DNA from: Fragilariopsis cylindrus CCMP1102
Taxonomy: Eukaryota > Bacillariophyta > Bacillariophyceae > Bacillariales > Bacillariaceae
Assembly: GCA_900095095.1 (NCBI GenBank)
Contig: FMBT01000298.1
Span: 310,001-374,000, forward strand
Reading direction: 5' to 3'
DNA: 64,000 nucleotides
Of this stretch, positions 1-9,940 are shown one piece after another. Each line of letters starts with the position of its first letter. The first letter of the stretch is position 1. The position numbers and the translations under genes are program-made. The notes under the pieces are model-generated. The model ran no database searches and had not been told where the DNA came from. It was given only the letters and a program-made list of their open reading frames with translations.

Positions 1-417
1 AACAGCTAACTTCCGACCACCGGCACAGAATTGCGGTCCATAAGCGCGATCACCAAGACAAAATAGAGCAAATTGTTTCCCTATTAATAGATTTTTGGGT
101 AACGATTTCTGTAGAAGCATCTTCCAAGTATTTCGAATCGAATCACATTGTTCGCCATCACCGGTGGTACTCACAAACATCAAGAAAAGAGTCGTATTAT
201 TGCTGTTACTGTCACTGTCACTGTTACTATTAGTGAGCAATTCCAAAAATGGTATCCGTGTCTCGTCGAATGGTGAGCCGATACCATCCACAAGTTGCAC
301 CGTCGTTTGCTCTCTAAGTATACGGGCCGTTCTTCTCGCACATGATTTTGCCCTCCCCGATTGCGTTGAATAGAAAATTTGACATGAAGTTATCGATGAT
401 AGCGGCGATGGCGACAT
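1..417 (-). CDS. NADPH-dependent diflavin reductase, N-terminal part (NDOR1/TAH18-like), runs off left edge
   Basis: The minus strand is open from an ATG at 417 to the window edge, giving 139 codons without a stop. It reads as the FMN-binding flavodoxin domain of a diflavin oxidoreductase. The phosphate loop is at residues 15-22 (FYSTQSGRA, where the family usually has ASQTGTA). A Ser/Asn-rich insert follows, then the second FMN loop VSTTGDGE, then the third, LFCLGDRAYGPQF, close to the family's FGLGDSSY. Members pass electrons from NADPH through FAD and FMN to the anamorsin/Dre2 Fe-S protein in cytosolic Fe-S assembly. The FAD and NADPH domains would lie outside the window. No presequence is seen, which fits a cytosolic enzyme. 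The gene is divergent from the trypsin gene. Other flavodoxin-domain reductases, such as cytochrome P450 reductase, are possible, but the lack of an N-terminal membrane anchor favours NDOR1. Confidence 0.78.
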   Translation of the reverse strand, partial: MSPSPLSSITSCQIFYSTQSGRAKSCARRTARILREQTTVQLVDGIGSPFDETRIPFLELLTNSNSDSDSNSNNTTLFLMFVSTTGDGEQCDSIRNTWKMLLQKSLPKNLLIGKQFALFCLGDRAYGPQFCAGGRKLAV

Positions 418-1259
418 GACTTGACTTGACTTGACTTCAGTTAGTCGTAATCGGCGTTACTTTCTAATGTTAAATAATTACTTCGCAGTATTCCATCCCG
501 TAATCTTGAAATGGTTATCTCTCCTTCCTAATAATGATGTTAAGTTTTCATTTTCATTCTTCATTTTTCATTATGAATACTCGAAGTAACTTACTCATTA
601 CTCATCCATTCTTTCGTGCTTCGTGCTTCGTGCATTGAGCATGCTGAGCTTTTTCTTTTTTCTCAACTCTCACATTATCATCATCTCTGGACCGTCCTCC
701 AACTCGCGCGGTTGATTGATTCGATTCATTCATTGATAAATGCATATGATGCTATAATAACGCGAGAATCGAGAATTCATATATTCATATATTCATATAC
801 AGTACACGGTGCATTTTATTGTATGTGTGTAACTAAACGTGAATCACATTTTCGAATTTGAAAAAGTGCGACTCTCTCTTTTGTTTTTGTTACGTGGGTT
901 TGTTCAAGTCCTACGATTGACAAATTTAACTCAGGGCAGAGAATTTCACACGACCCATTAAGTGACGGTTCACGTAAGGCCAATGCATACCCACACAATA
1001 AGTAGTAATAAGGCATAGTAATTGTGCAGGCGTTAAAATTCCACTTTATTCCTTCTTTTATATTGATTCATGTCATGCATGTCTTCAGATCGTGGGTCGA
1101 ACATACCATTTACTTTACTTTACATCTCCCAAAGGCAAAAAAAGTCCGAACGAAACAATACAATCAATCAATCAGTACATGTAAATGCATTTGTGCTAGT
1201 GATTGTTGGCTTCCTTCTTTCCTTCCTTCCTTGACTACTGCCTGCCCTATTCTAAAATC
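418..1259. other. Intergenic region between divergent genes
   Basis: About 840 bases separate the diflavin reductase and trypsin starts. It is AT-rich with short simple repeats: a TGACT run at about 416-437 and an ATTCAT run at about 775-797. No convincing gene is present. It should contain both promoters, but no motif could be assigned. Confidence 0.6.
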
Positions 1260-2649
1260 ATGGCAATGCTTAATATAAATATATATCTACTTTCAATAAT
1301 TGTTTTTATAATAACATTTACATTCACATACGCTTCAACGACGTCAGAAGCAGCAGCAGCAGAAGCCGCAGCCGCAGAAGCAGCAGAAATAGCATCGTCA
1401 TCAAATACGAAAACATTAAGAATTCATGGTGGATGGGATACAACTGAAGATCGGTATTCATATGCACAAGTTAGTTTGAGATATAAATCTGAAGGACATC
1501 AATGCGGTGGAAGTTTAATTGCACCTGATGTTGTATTAACAGCATCACATTGTTCAGGATCATTTGATAAAATTGTAATTGGGAAACATGAAACAAATGA
1601 TATAACTGATTTATCTGAAACATTCGTATCAACATTAGAATTAATACATCCAGATTATGATGAGGATACTACACGATACGATACAATGTTAATATTTTTA
1701 AATTCAACATCTACAATGGGCCGGCCAGTACGGGTTAATAATAATGATCAATTGCCAAGACATGGTAGTATGGTAACAGTAATTGGTTGGGGATATAATG
1801 ATGCATGGGATTTACCGGATGTATTACAAGAAACATCTGTACGGTATTCACAGAATAGTCAATGTGATGATTTAATCGATGAAGATGGTATAACATTAAA
1901 TGGTGATTTATTTGGTGATATGATGTGTGCTGGATCAGATGGACGTGATTCATGTTATGGTGATAGCGGATCGCCATTAATCCTAACAGGTAATACAGAA
2001 GATGAAGACGTACAAGTTGGATTAGTTAGTTGGGGATATGAATGTGCTGGTCATTTACCTGGAGTTTACAGTCGTTTAAGTTACTATAACAACTATGAAT
2101 TTTTAGAAAGTAGAGTTTGTATGCTTTCAGTTCAGCCTCCAGATTATATGAATTGTGAAAAATGGACCACCAAACCCCAACAAATTTGCCAACAATTGGA
2201 CCGACACAATATCCAACAGTATCACCTACTACTATCAAACCAACTGCAGTACCAACACAACAACTAGGCCTCACCGCTACTCCTGCTGCTCTCATCACTA
2301 CTACTACCACCACAACCACAACCAATACACCTGCTGATGTTCCTGCTCCTGCAGAAAATGTTCCCACATCTCCCACCAATACAGAAAGTGCATCACCAAC
2401 TTCAACTCTGAACGGGTTTTTGGAAGGAACCGCATCAATACAGGTTTCGAAAACAAGGATGTTGTACAACAACAGGGAATAACCACAATAAGTAGTGCGA
2501 ATGCTTCTGATAAAAGTAGTTCTGCTGATACTGCTTTTTGTAGTACCATTTTATCATCATACCCTACTGTTACTGGTGCTATGATTTTTGGTACCACAAG
2601 TTGGATTTGCATACTAAGTTACTGTAATATATGTACACTATATACATGA
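1260..2649 (+). CDS. Secreted trypsin-like serine protease with PT-rich tail; two apparent frameshifts
   Basis: The first ATG is at 1260, followed by a hydrophobic signal peptide (IYLLSIIVFIITFTFTYA) and an Ala/Glu spacer. The S1 peptidase domain then starts at an activation-like IHGG. The catalytic triad is visible: His in TASHC, Asp in RYDTML, Ser in GDSGSPL. Paired cysteines and a VSWGYECA segment also fit trypsin. It is probably an extracellular endopeptidase. In frame, the domain ends at a stop at 2265-2267. However, from a C4 run at 2175-2178 the next frame continues with PTNLPTIGPTQYPT-type repeats, the usual tail of diatom trypsins, so one C is probably missing. A second one-base loss near 2440 would extend the protein to a hydrophobic C-terminus ending at 2649. 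Without it, the second frame stops at 2482. The protease domain is certain; the exact 3' end is not. Confidence 0.82.
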
Positions 2650-2841
2650 AGTAAAACGCAGCTTCACATGCGAACTATTCTTTCAATCGTCGCACACAGA
2701 ACACAACAACAAACTATGGATCTATTTGAGGTCCTATATGAATAATACTATTATTATCATATATTGAATATATATAAAGCTTGATATGATAACATAAAAT
2801 ATAGATTACAACAAGAAAAGTTATCACTATCATTATTATTG

Positions 2842-4154
2842 TCAAACCAGAGCTGGATTCGCTTTTTTATTGTTTGCGTTCTCTCCCACTACCCGTTTCC
2901 TTTTAGACGATGATTCTGACTTTTTAGATAATGCTACTTCTCTCGTTAGAGGACCAGAGATACCTCCGAACAACCATCGACTCTTAACATATAAATCATT
3001 TGCCATTGTACCACTTTGTCGTACCCTCAAACCACAATATGGGTTCAGACTGAAGAAAGAGCTAACATCATCATCATCATCATTATTATCATCGTCTTCG
3101 AGATTGTCGATATCGTGCTCTTCATCATTATTCTGAAGTATCATTTGTAAGGTCGGTGATATATCTTGGAATAATTTTCGGTCAAACAAATATTGCATAT
3201 CTGCTAGTGCTTCCATTTCAGTATTCGTTGTGACTAGGAAAGGAAGTTGTTTATTCTTCATACACGAAGCAAGTGTTTTCTCCCATCATAATCTGGACAG
3301 GTAAACCCTGGATTAAAAAATACAAGTATATCAGGCGATGATTGATCTTCATTACTACTCGTAACGCTTCCATCGTAATCAGTATTTTGTGTTTGAACTC
3401 TCAATTTTGTCATAGATTTCTTTGCCTGTACGGGTGGTATATCGAAAGTTTCATCTATATTCTTTTTGGGACATTCAGGACCAAAAAATTGAATCAAAAT
3501 AGAATCCATTTTATATTTTTCTGCTATCTCTGCCAATGCATCTGCATAGCAACTAAATACGTTACGTTCTTGCATTTTATCTGGATGACCTTCCCATAAT
3601 TCCGAGTCTGTAGATGAACCTATCACATGAATCGTCAACGTTTTTGATTTAGTTGATTTCTGAAGTACTTCTTGATAACATGGACCTTCCATGATAACAT
3701 TTGCAAGAGTTGCTGGATAAGATTCAAATTCACTCACCACCCGATCAGTAGCAGCATTTCTTCTATCTGTCGTTAGAGTTGATAACTCTTTCTTATCTGC
3801 CCCTTCAACTATTTCGTCGTCATTGCAAATGCAAAGAAGAGCACAAATCACAGATGTATGCCCTAGAGCATGTTCTACTCCTAATTCGTCGTCGTCGTCA
3901 CCATCGTATTCACTACTCGCATTAGTCATATCTGGGACAGTATCATTATGACTACATTCCTTGGTACAATATTTAACTCGATGACAATTTTGGCATTCTA
4001 CTTTTGGAGTAACTTTGCCGCAAGTACAACATGAATCGAATCCAAGCTTCTTTTGGTTGAAAGCAGGGTCATCACTGCAACTTCCGAACAAAGTTTGGAT
4101 CCTAGTTTGCTGTTCAGGCAGGTCCTCGACGTTTAAAGATGCTAACAAGTCCAT
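2842..4154 (-). CDS. MYND zinc-finger protein with MSS51-like C-terminal domain; one frameshift
   Basis: The chosen start is the ATG at 4154 (MDLLASLNVEDLP); the frame is open further upstream but only as low-quality sequence. Near residues 40-60 is a Cys-rich MYND finger (CCTCGKVTPKVECQNCHRVKYC...CSH), interrupted by an acidic stretch. The second half matches the conserved domain shared by MSS51 and plant/algal zf-MYND proteins: a predicted Rossmann-like segment (LTIHVIGSS), then VFFNPGFTCPDYD, then LPFLVTTNTEMEALAD. The frame breaks near 3285 between the last two motifs. One missing base there restores a WEKTL junction, so the gene is probably intact in the organism. It would be about 437 aa, with a very acidic D/N-rich loop near the C-terminus. 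Yeast MSS51 acts in mitochondrial COX1 translation; the role here is unknown. Confidence 0.78.
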
Positions 4155-4804
4155 TATATTGATTATTGTGGTGATGATATGGGCAAACTGTTTTGAACTT
4201 TTATTAATAAAATCAATACTGTACGTAATCTCAAATCGACCTTCAAAGAAAATTGCGGAAAAATTGATGGCCGTCGCACAGTCAAGTATGTGTGGCGCGA
4301 ACAATTGAAAAAAAATAGTAGCGAACTTGAAACCTCGGATCCCCTCTCTTCTCTAGAGTCGAGTGAGTCGCCCATTCGAGTTTGTACTTAGTAATACAGT
4401 ACTGTATTAGTAAAAGTATTCATATATACTATACTCTCCGGTGCAATCAGAAATGGCATCAGATTTAGAAGCAGATAAATATCTTTTGGATGATTCGATC
4501 GTGACTGCTACATTAAGATACAATCAGTGCAGTTCTAGGGTGTTAAGATTAAGATATACACAACTGTATTCTAGTTGCATGCATACTACAGTATGCTTTA
4601 TCGAAACGTCATAAAATTTATACTTCTGTGTTAATAAAAAGTGACTGATTTGCATCTTAAATTGGATATATGAATATATCAATAGTATGTCTTAACGCTG
4701 ATTGTGTCAACGGCACGTCCTCGCTTCAAATTAATCAAGAGAATATTTCTGATCTTTCATTTTCTTTTTCTACAAATTTTGTTTTGCCTTTACCTTTCTT
4801 CCTT
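4155..4804. other. Intergenic, no gene seen
   Basis: AT-rich DNA upstream of the MYND gene and downstream of a doubtful minus-strand gene. It contains short palindromic TACAGTACTGTA-type sequence near 4397-4408. No coding region is supported. Confidence 0.5.
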
Positions 4805-5276
4805 TCACTGTCTGTCTTCTGATATATGAGTACTGCTGCGGCTAATCGTTTTGGCTCTTTTTTCTTCGTGGTGATCTTCTTGCTTTTCTTCTACTTCTGG
4901 CTCTTCGTGGTTGGTGCATTCGTGGGTACGAAAATCCGCTCCATTTCGACACCATGGTCCATAATCGGGCGGTGGGGTGTCTCTTTCGTTTGGGCAATCA
5001 GTGTACAACAGCATACTGGTTGTGTTCACATTTTCAGGTGTCTTAGCAGCCCATATCGAGAGGCATTGATCGAACCTTGGAGCAGTTGTATGATGTTTGT
5101 GTATTCAGTAGGTTCGTGAGTGCATGCGTGTCTGGTGGGAAAAAAATTATTACATTGTCTTATCTTAGTATGTCAGAAAGATTTGAATATAGTACACAAC
5201 AAATTCAAAAGTCATGTAATGCTCACAACGACCACGAAAACGACAACGATAGCCACTTACTGAGTGCTCTCAACAT
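4805..5276 (-). CDS. Possible small two-exon gene, unknown function
   Basis: A hydrophilic reading frame from about 5110 to 4805 on the minus strand looks more protein-like than the hydrophobic plus-strand frame opposite it. It includes TDCPNERDTPPPDYGPWCRN and an acidic EEPEVEEKQEDHHEEK tail. A GT-AG intron (5260-5132) could join it to a tiny first exon with ATG at 5276 (MLRAL...). Joining needs one further frame change near 5050, where the reading passes from a Ser/Asn/Arg-rich leader to the AAKTPENV segment. The leader could be a mitochondrial presequence. I do not recognise the family. The gene could be real with a sequencing indel, or a pseudogene. Confidence 0.38.
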
Positions 5277-5427
5277 ACATATATTGCATGTCTTAAACGC
5301 GAGACACTGACCAATCAGGGATAACATGTGGAATTACAGATCTCTATAGTGTGATAAGAATGATTACATTTTGTATTTAATGTTTGACTCGCGGGCATTA
5401 TTTATTTCCACTACGAAAAATAAAAGA

Positions 5428-7235
5428 CTAACATTCTCTTTGGGTATGCCGTGATGATATATTCCTCATCACCTTTAGTAAAGGTTCCCATCCTTTACTA
5501 TCACTTTCTTTTGGAAGCCCCCGGGAATAACCACCCACTTCTTTTTGTTCTCTCGGCCATTCTGCCAACATGACACCTTTTAGCTCGTGGTCAGTCATAT
5601 GTGGATTTTTCAAGAGAGCTTCTCGAGTTGCAAATAGGGCCCGTGATTCCATGTATTCTACATAATGGAAACTAATCGTATCCTGAGCACAGCAATCTGC
5701 ACCTGATAATAGTGTATTGTATGATGGTGTCGAACCAGCCATTAATTCGTCCATCCCCTAACATGATTAGAAGTATCATCATGAGTAATAGCATCATAAG
5801 TTAGTGTGTGTATCATTATATATACTTTTGTCATTATTACTTATTTATTGATAGATTTACTGAACTTACCATATGCTTCTTAAGATACCATTCATCAACA
5901 TCACCAGAGACCATACGGGTGAGTGGAAACGCATGGAATCGATGATATATTTCATGATGACGTGTATCCGCTGGAGTCACCCCGAATGTCTTCATGCATT
6001 CACTGGTTAACAAGCCTGTAAGAGAACAAAGAAAGGGATGATGATATAAAATTGAGAAGAAGAAAAAGCTAAAATACGACTGTAACACGATAGTGATCGT
6101 TTATTCGATTCGATTTGATTCGATTTTTTTATTGATGATGGTGATATAGGTATTTTCTAACTTACCGGGGTTGCCTTGTAACCATTTCTTTGCTGATTTT
6201 CCTGTACAAAATGGATCGTTATGATCCCATTGATCAACTAATTTTTTCATCGTTTCTCTTGATAAAATATATCCTGCTGCTCCAGAATTAAAGACGGAAT
6301 TGTCGTTTTTCATTGCATGGCCATGGTACATATCCTCGTTGGGATTTTTGTGCTCTAAGTATTTACATAGGTGTTCTGGAATCACAAAGGTATGATCGTT
6401 GACAAAAAAAGCAAAATCTGGATTGATCTTTTCGAAAACCATACGAATAACATACATCAATCGTTCAACACCATCGTCTACTCCAATCGAATTGGGAACT
6501 ACCATAAGTTGTGGATATGAATACGGATCTTCAGGTTTGTGATTTTCTGATAGTACAGCATGTGCGGCTTCAGGATATTCACTGATGTTATGAGCTACAT
6601 AAACAGCACGAGCGGATCCTCCCCAAGTCTCTGATATCGAATCTAAACGTAACGTCCTCCTATTCGGATTGACGACACTCGGCATTACGACAGTAACACT
6701 ACGAGGGTGTCCAGTGTAGAAATGATGACGAAAGCCAGATCTTCCCTTCAGTGATAGCCCGTGTCCAATGTGTCCCAATGGATCGTGCATTATATGAAGA
6801 ATAACCTACCGTAGCGTACCGGTGATCATAATTAAAATAAATAGATAAAATGAGAAATATAATTGATATACTTTTAAACTTGTACACGCGAGGAAGCAAT
6901 TTTAATGACCGACTCTTGGCCCTAATAATGAATACAATTCAATTAAACTCAATCCAATCCAGAATTTAATTCAATTCGACTCTTCTTACCTTTCGTTGCT
7001 GGTGGTGCAAGATCATATATCCAAGAAACAAACCAAACAGTAGGAAACCAACAACAACCTCAATCGCACATCCAATTTCACTTCGGACGTATCGCCTTAG
7101 AAGACCTTTTTGTCGATGATCCTTATCGTCGATTCCTTTACTCGACGGCGATTCCGGTATCTCAACATCAGTAGGATCTTCTATGTCATGATTTGAAGAT
7201 CTCTTTCTTGCGTGAAGTCCTGATGATGAGCTCAT
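5428..7235 (-). CDS. Core-1 beta-1,3-galactosyltransferase-like glycosyltransferase (GT31), four exons
   Basis: The exons are 7235-6990, 6805-6166, 6015-5870 and 5757-5428, all joined by GT-AG introns with consistent phase and no frameshift. The product is a type II Golgi protein: a basic N-terminal tail, one membrane anchor (VVVGFLLFGLFLGYMIL, about residues 61-77) and a lumenal domain. Family landmarks are visible: SETWG (the family's WG...W start), FNSGAAGYILSRETM (the SGGAGYVLS motif), a TFGV...DTR segment and the C-terminal CCAQDTISFHYV (compare CCSDLAVSFHYV of C1GALT1). Family members transfer galactose from UDP-Gal to GalNAc on glycoproteins. The canonical metal-binding DDD is here NDH (VNDHTFV, about residue 217), so metal use or activity may differ. 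The acceptor in this organism is unknown. Confidence 0.83.
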
Positions 7236-7976
7236 ATTATTTGCGATCGATATCTGATTATGAATATATTTCGGTGAAATATCGAATGAAATAAATGAAG
7301 CTGAGCAGTAAATAGAAAGTGAAGAGTAATAGACTAGCTAGATTGCTAGAGCTACAGTAAGTTACTGTTGGCGATGTAAAGATACACAATAATCAAGTAC
7401 AGTAGATGAAAGAAGACTAGAAGAACGAATGTTAAAATTTAAAAATGTCTAGTATCGGATTTTTTATTCTTTCAGGCGCAGCCTGAACTTTCATGTCGAG
7501 CGCAGCGAGGAGGTGCACACTAACAAAAAGGCTTTCAGAAAACTATCATAAATGTTGAAATCATTTTCCCCTGATAGTTAACACGGCGCACCTTTTAGCG
7601 CAATAGCATGAAACTTCAACCAAAAGAATGGCCCTATAAGTAATATTGACATTTTCCCAAAGGTGCGCACAATAAGTAAAAAATGTAAAATAAAAATTCA
7701 ATCCCGGACAAAATCCTGAGCCCCCCTAAACCGTTCAAAAACAAACATGTACCTCTGTTGACCGTTCCAACGCGCAATTTTGTTTACTTAGACACCAAAT
7801 GAAAAATATAACCACATGATGTGAAGAATTATGGAATGATCTTTGATGTGTAAAGATAAACTGCATTCGTCTCTCACAAATCTTTCCTCACAAAATATAT
7901 TTAATTGTTACTAATACTACTATTACTGCAATTATAATAAAAAAACGAATTACACAGGTACTCACACACATCATCC
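7236..7976. other. Intergenic; left flank of recombinase/RusA block
   Basis: This stretch holds a perfect 7-bp inverted repeat TTCAGGC-GCA-GCCTGAA at 7471-7487. Three related GC-rich motifs with a core like GGTGCGCAC or GGCGCACC lie near 7510, 7585 and 7664, in otherwise AT-rich DNA. No gene is seen. See the findings for the matching hairpin at 12922-12944. Confidence 0.55.
7471..7487. repeat. Perfect hairpin TTCAGGC-GCA-GCCTGAA
   Basis: Seven-base perfect stem with a three-base loop. The stem core TTCAGG/CCTGAA is shared with the hairpin at 12922-12944 on the far side of the recombinase gene. It may mark an element boundary or a recombinase binding site; this is inference only. Confidence 0.6.
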
Positions 7977-8474
7977 ATGCTTTTCAATACAGCTATCACT
8001 AGAATGCCTACTCGTATTCCTAACTACCAGCCTGATTATGATAATAGTTCTTTCGTATCAACACCTAATCATTTAGGAGCAATCATCATTGGTCGTCCAC
8101 TAGCATGGAAGCGTCCTGGTGGCCGCCATTTTTGTACCCGCTATGACCAACAGAAGAAAGTGAAACAAGATTTCTTAAGATCTATCATGCTGCTCCATCA
8201 ATTTCATGGAAAAGATTTCATTGAGTTTGGTGAGAGGAACGTTGAGCTGCATCTTGTCTTTAATATCAAACTTCAATGGGAGGCCGACCTTGACAACTTG
8301 GTTAAGTTTGTCATGGATTGTCTCCAAATGCCAATTTCAATTGATGGAAACACTGTTAGAGTTTATGAAAATGATATCTGTGTCAAAAGGATTGTTGCTG
8401 AGAAGAGATATGTTGTACCAGGTCAGCCACCATCAACGGTTATCAAAATACTTCCTGTTGTTGTTGAGTTGTAA
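7977..8474 (+). CDS. RusA-family Holliday junction resolvase
   Basis: Single-exon ORF of 165 aa starting at an ATG. The C-terminal half carries the RusA signature ADLDNLVKFVMDCLQ followed by SIDGNTVRV. The two Asp of DLDN, the Lys four residues on, and a later Asp match the metal-binding and catalytic residues of RusA (D70, D72, K76, D91 in E. coli numbering). The N-terminus has the typical AWKRPGGRHFCT strand region. RusA cleaves four-way DNA junctions. The family belongs mostly to phages, prophages and mobile elements rather than core eukaryotic repair. It sits next to a minisatellite and a tyrosine-recombinase-like gene, and no intron is present, so a mobile or viral origin is likely. ATG at 8007 (MPTRI) is an alternative start. 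Confidence 0.8.
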   Translation: MLFNTAITRMPTRIPNYQPDYDNSSFVSTPNHLGAIIIGRPLAWKRPGGRHFCTRYDQQKKVKQDFLRSIMLLHQFHGKDFIEFGERNVELHLVFNIKLQWEADLDNLVKFVMDCLQMPISIDGNTVRVYENDICVKRIVAEKRYVVPGQPPSTVIKILPVVVEL

Positions 8475-8927
8475 TCTCTGCGTGTATATTTGAAGTTACT
8501 GCTAGTAAATTTGAGTTTACTTATGCAGCAACGTGGGTTTGAAATTATTTACTTAGAAGTGTAAATTAACAGTAGTGATATCTTTAAGTTAAACACGTTG
8601 TAAATTTTCTCTTATTTTATTTTATTACTAGTTGTTGGAAGCTCTTATTTTATTTTATTACTACTTGTTTCAGATTTTACTTAGGGAGCTATAACGGAAG
8701 TGACTTGTTCAATAACGTCTAAAAAACAACAATTATTGTTATATTTTTTGTGACTGAAAAAAGTTAACTAGTGATTGAAAAAGTAGTCTTCGCTGAGTTT
8801 TTTTCAAACAGTCTGCCCATCTTCCTACACTTTTATTTTTAATAGAAATCTCATGGGCCAGAAAAGAGGTAGTTTTCCTACCCTTTTTTCAAAAATAATG
8901 ATAATTTCATCAGTTTTCGGTGATTTT
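8475..8927. other. Intergenic, no gene seen
   Basis: AT-rich DNA between the RusA gene and the minisatellite. It has a short direct repeat of TCTTATTTTATTTTATTACTA near 8609 and 8643. Nothing coding is supported. Confidence 0.5.
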
Positions 8928-9740
8928 AGTAACTACTGTATCATGTACTGTATTATGTACTGTATTATGTACTGTATTATGTACTGTATTAACTGCTATA
9001 GTAACTACTGTATTAACTACTGTAGTAACTACTGTATTATGTACTGTATTATGTACTGTAGTAACTACTGTATTAACTACAGTATTATCTACTGTAGTAA
9101 CTACTGTATTATGTACTGTATTATGTACTGTATTATGTACTGTATTATGTACTGTATTATGTACTGTATTATGTACTGTATTAACTGCTATAGTAACTAC
9201 TGTATTAACTACTGTAGTAACTACTGTATTATGTACTGTATTATGTACTGTAGTAACTACTGTATTAACTACTGTATTATGTACTGTATTATGTACTGTA
9301 TTATGTACTGTATTATGTACTGTATTATGTACTGTAGTAACTACTGTATTAACTACTGTATTAACTACTGTATTAACTACTGTATTAACTACTGTAGTAA
9401 CTACTGTATTATTTACTGTATTATGTACTGTAGTAACTACTGTATTAACTACTGTATTATGTACTGTATTATGTACTGTATTATGTACTGTATTATGTAC
9501 TGTATTATGTACTGTAGTAACTGCTGTAGTAACTACTGTATTATCTAATGTATTATGTACTGTATTATGTACTGTATTATGTACTGTAGTAACTACTGTA
9601 TTAACTACTGTATTAACTACTGTAGTAACTACTGTATTATGTACTGTAGTAACTACTGTAGTAGCTACTGTATTATGTACTGTACTATGTACTGTAGTAA
9701 CTACTGTAGTAACTACTGTATTATCTACTGTATTACTGTA
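8928..9740. repeat. 12-bp minisatellite array (about 68 units)
   Basis: The array is built from three main 12-base units: ATTATGTACTGT, AGTAACTACTGT and ATTAACTACTGT. The order is not random. A rarer marker unit ATTAACTGCTAT appears at about 8988 and 9180, 192 bases (16 units) apart, with near-identical unit order around it, so there is a higher-order repeat. Because the unit is a multiple of three with no stop in most frames, long spurious ORFs exist on both strands; their Thr/Val/Asn/Tyr/Cys repeats are not gene-like. The core TACTGTA is also scattered as single copies elsewhere in the window. Confidence 0.95.
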
Positions 9741-9940
9741 GTGAGATAGGGAGTAATATAACATAGATATCCTTATACTTATAAATGTTCTTAAATTCTT
9801 TGTGTTTTGGTCGTATTCTCTTTACAATAGTTATCATTTTAATATATACTTGTCTTCTTATATTTGACAATCACCACCAACGTATATTTACTTGTCTCCT
9901 TGCTTCATTTGATGTTCACCAAATGTATTTATTATCCAAG

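Noticed and set aside
95-373. Plus-strand 92-aa frame with a poly-Leu stretch
   Set aside because: It lies opposite the diflavin reductase, whose motifs are clear on the minus strand.
4826-5119. Hydrophobic plus-strand frame
   Set aside because: Probably the complement of an acidic coding segment; the phenylalanine-rich run has no typical membrane-protein pattern.
8928-9740. CRISPR-like array
   Set aside because: Units are contiguous 12-mers with no spacers, and the genome is eukaryotic.
8853-9764. Long open frames (230-284 aa) on both strands across the minisatellite
   Set aside because: They result from a stop-free 12-base unit. The products are Thr/Val/Asn/Tyr/Cys repeats without any gene-like feature.
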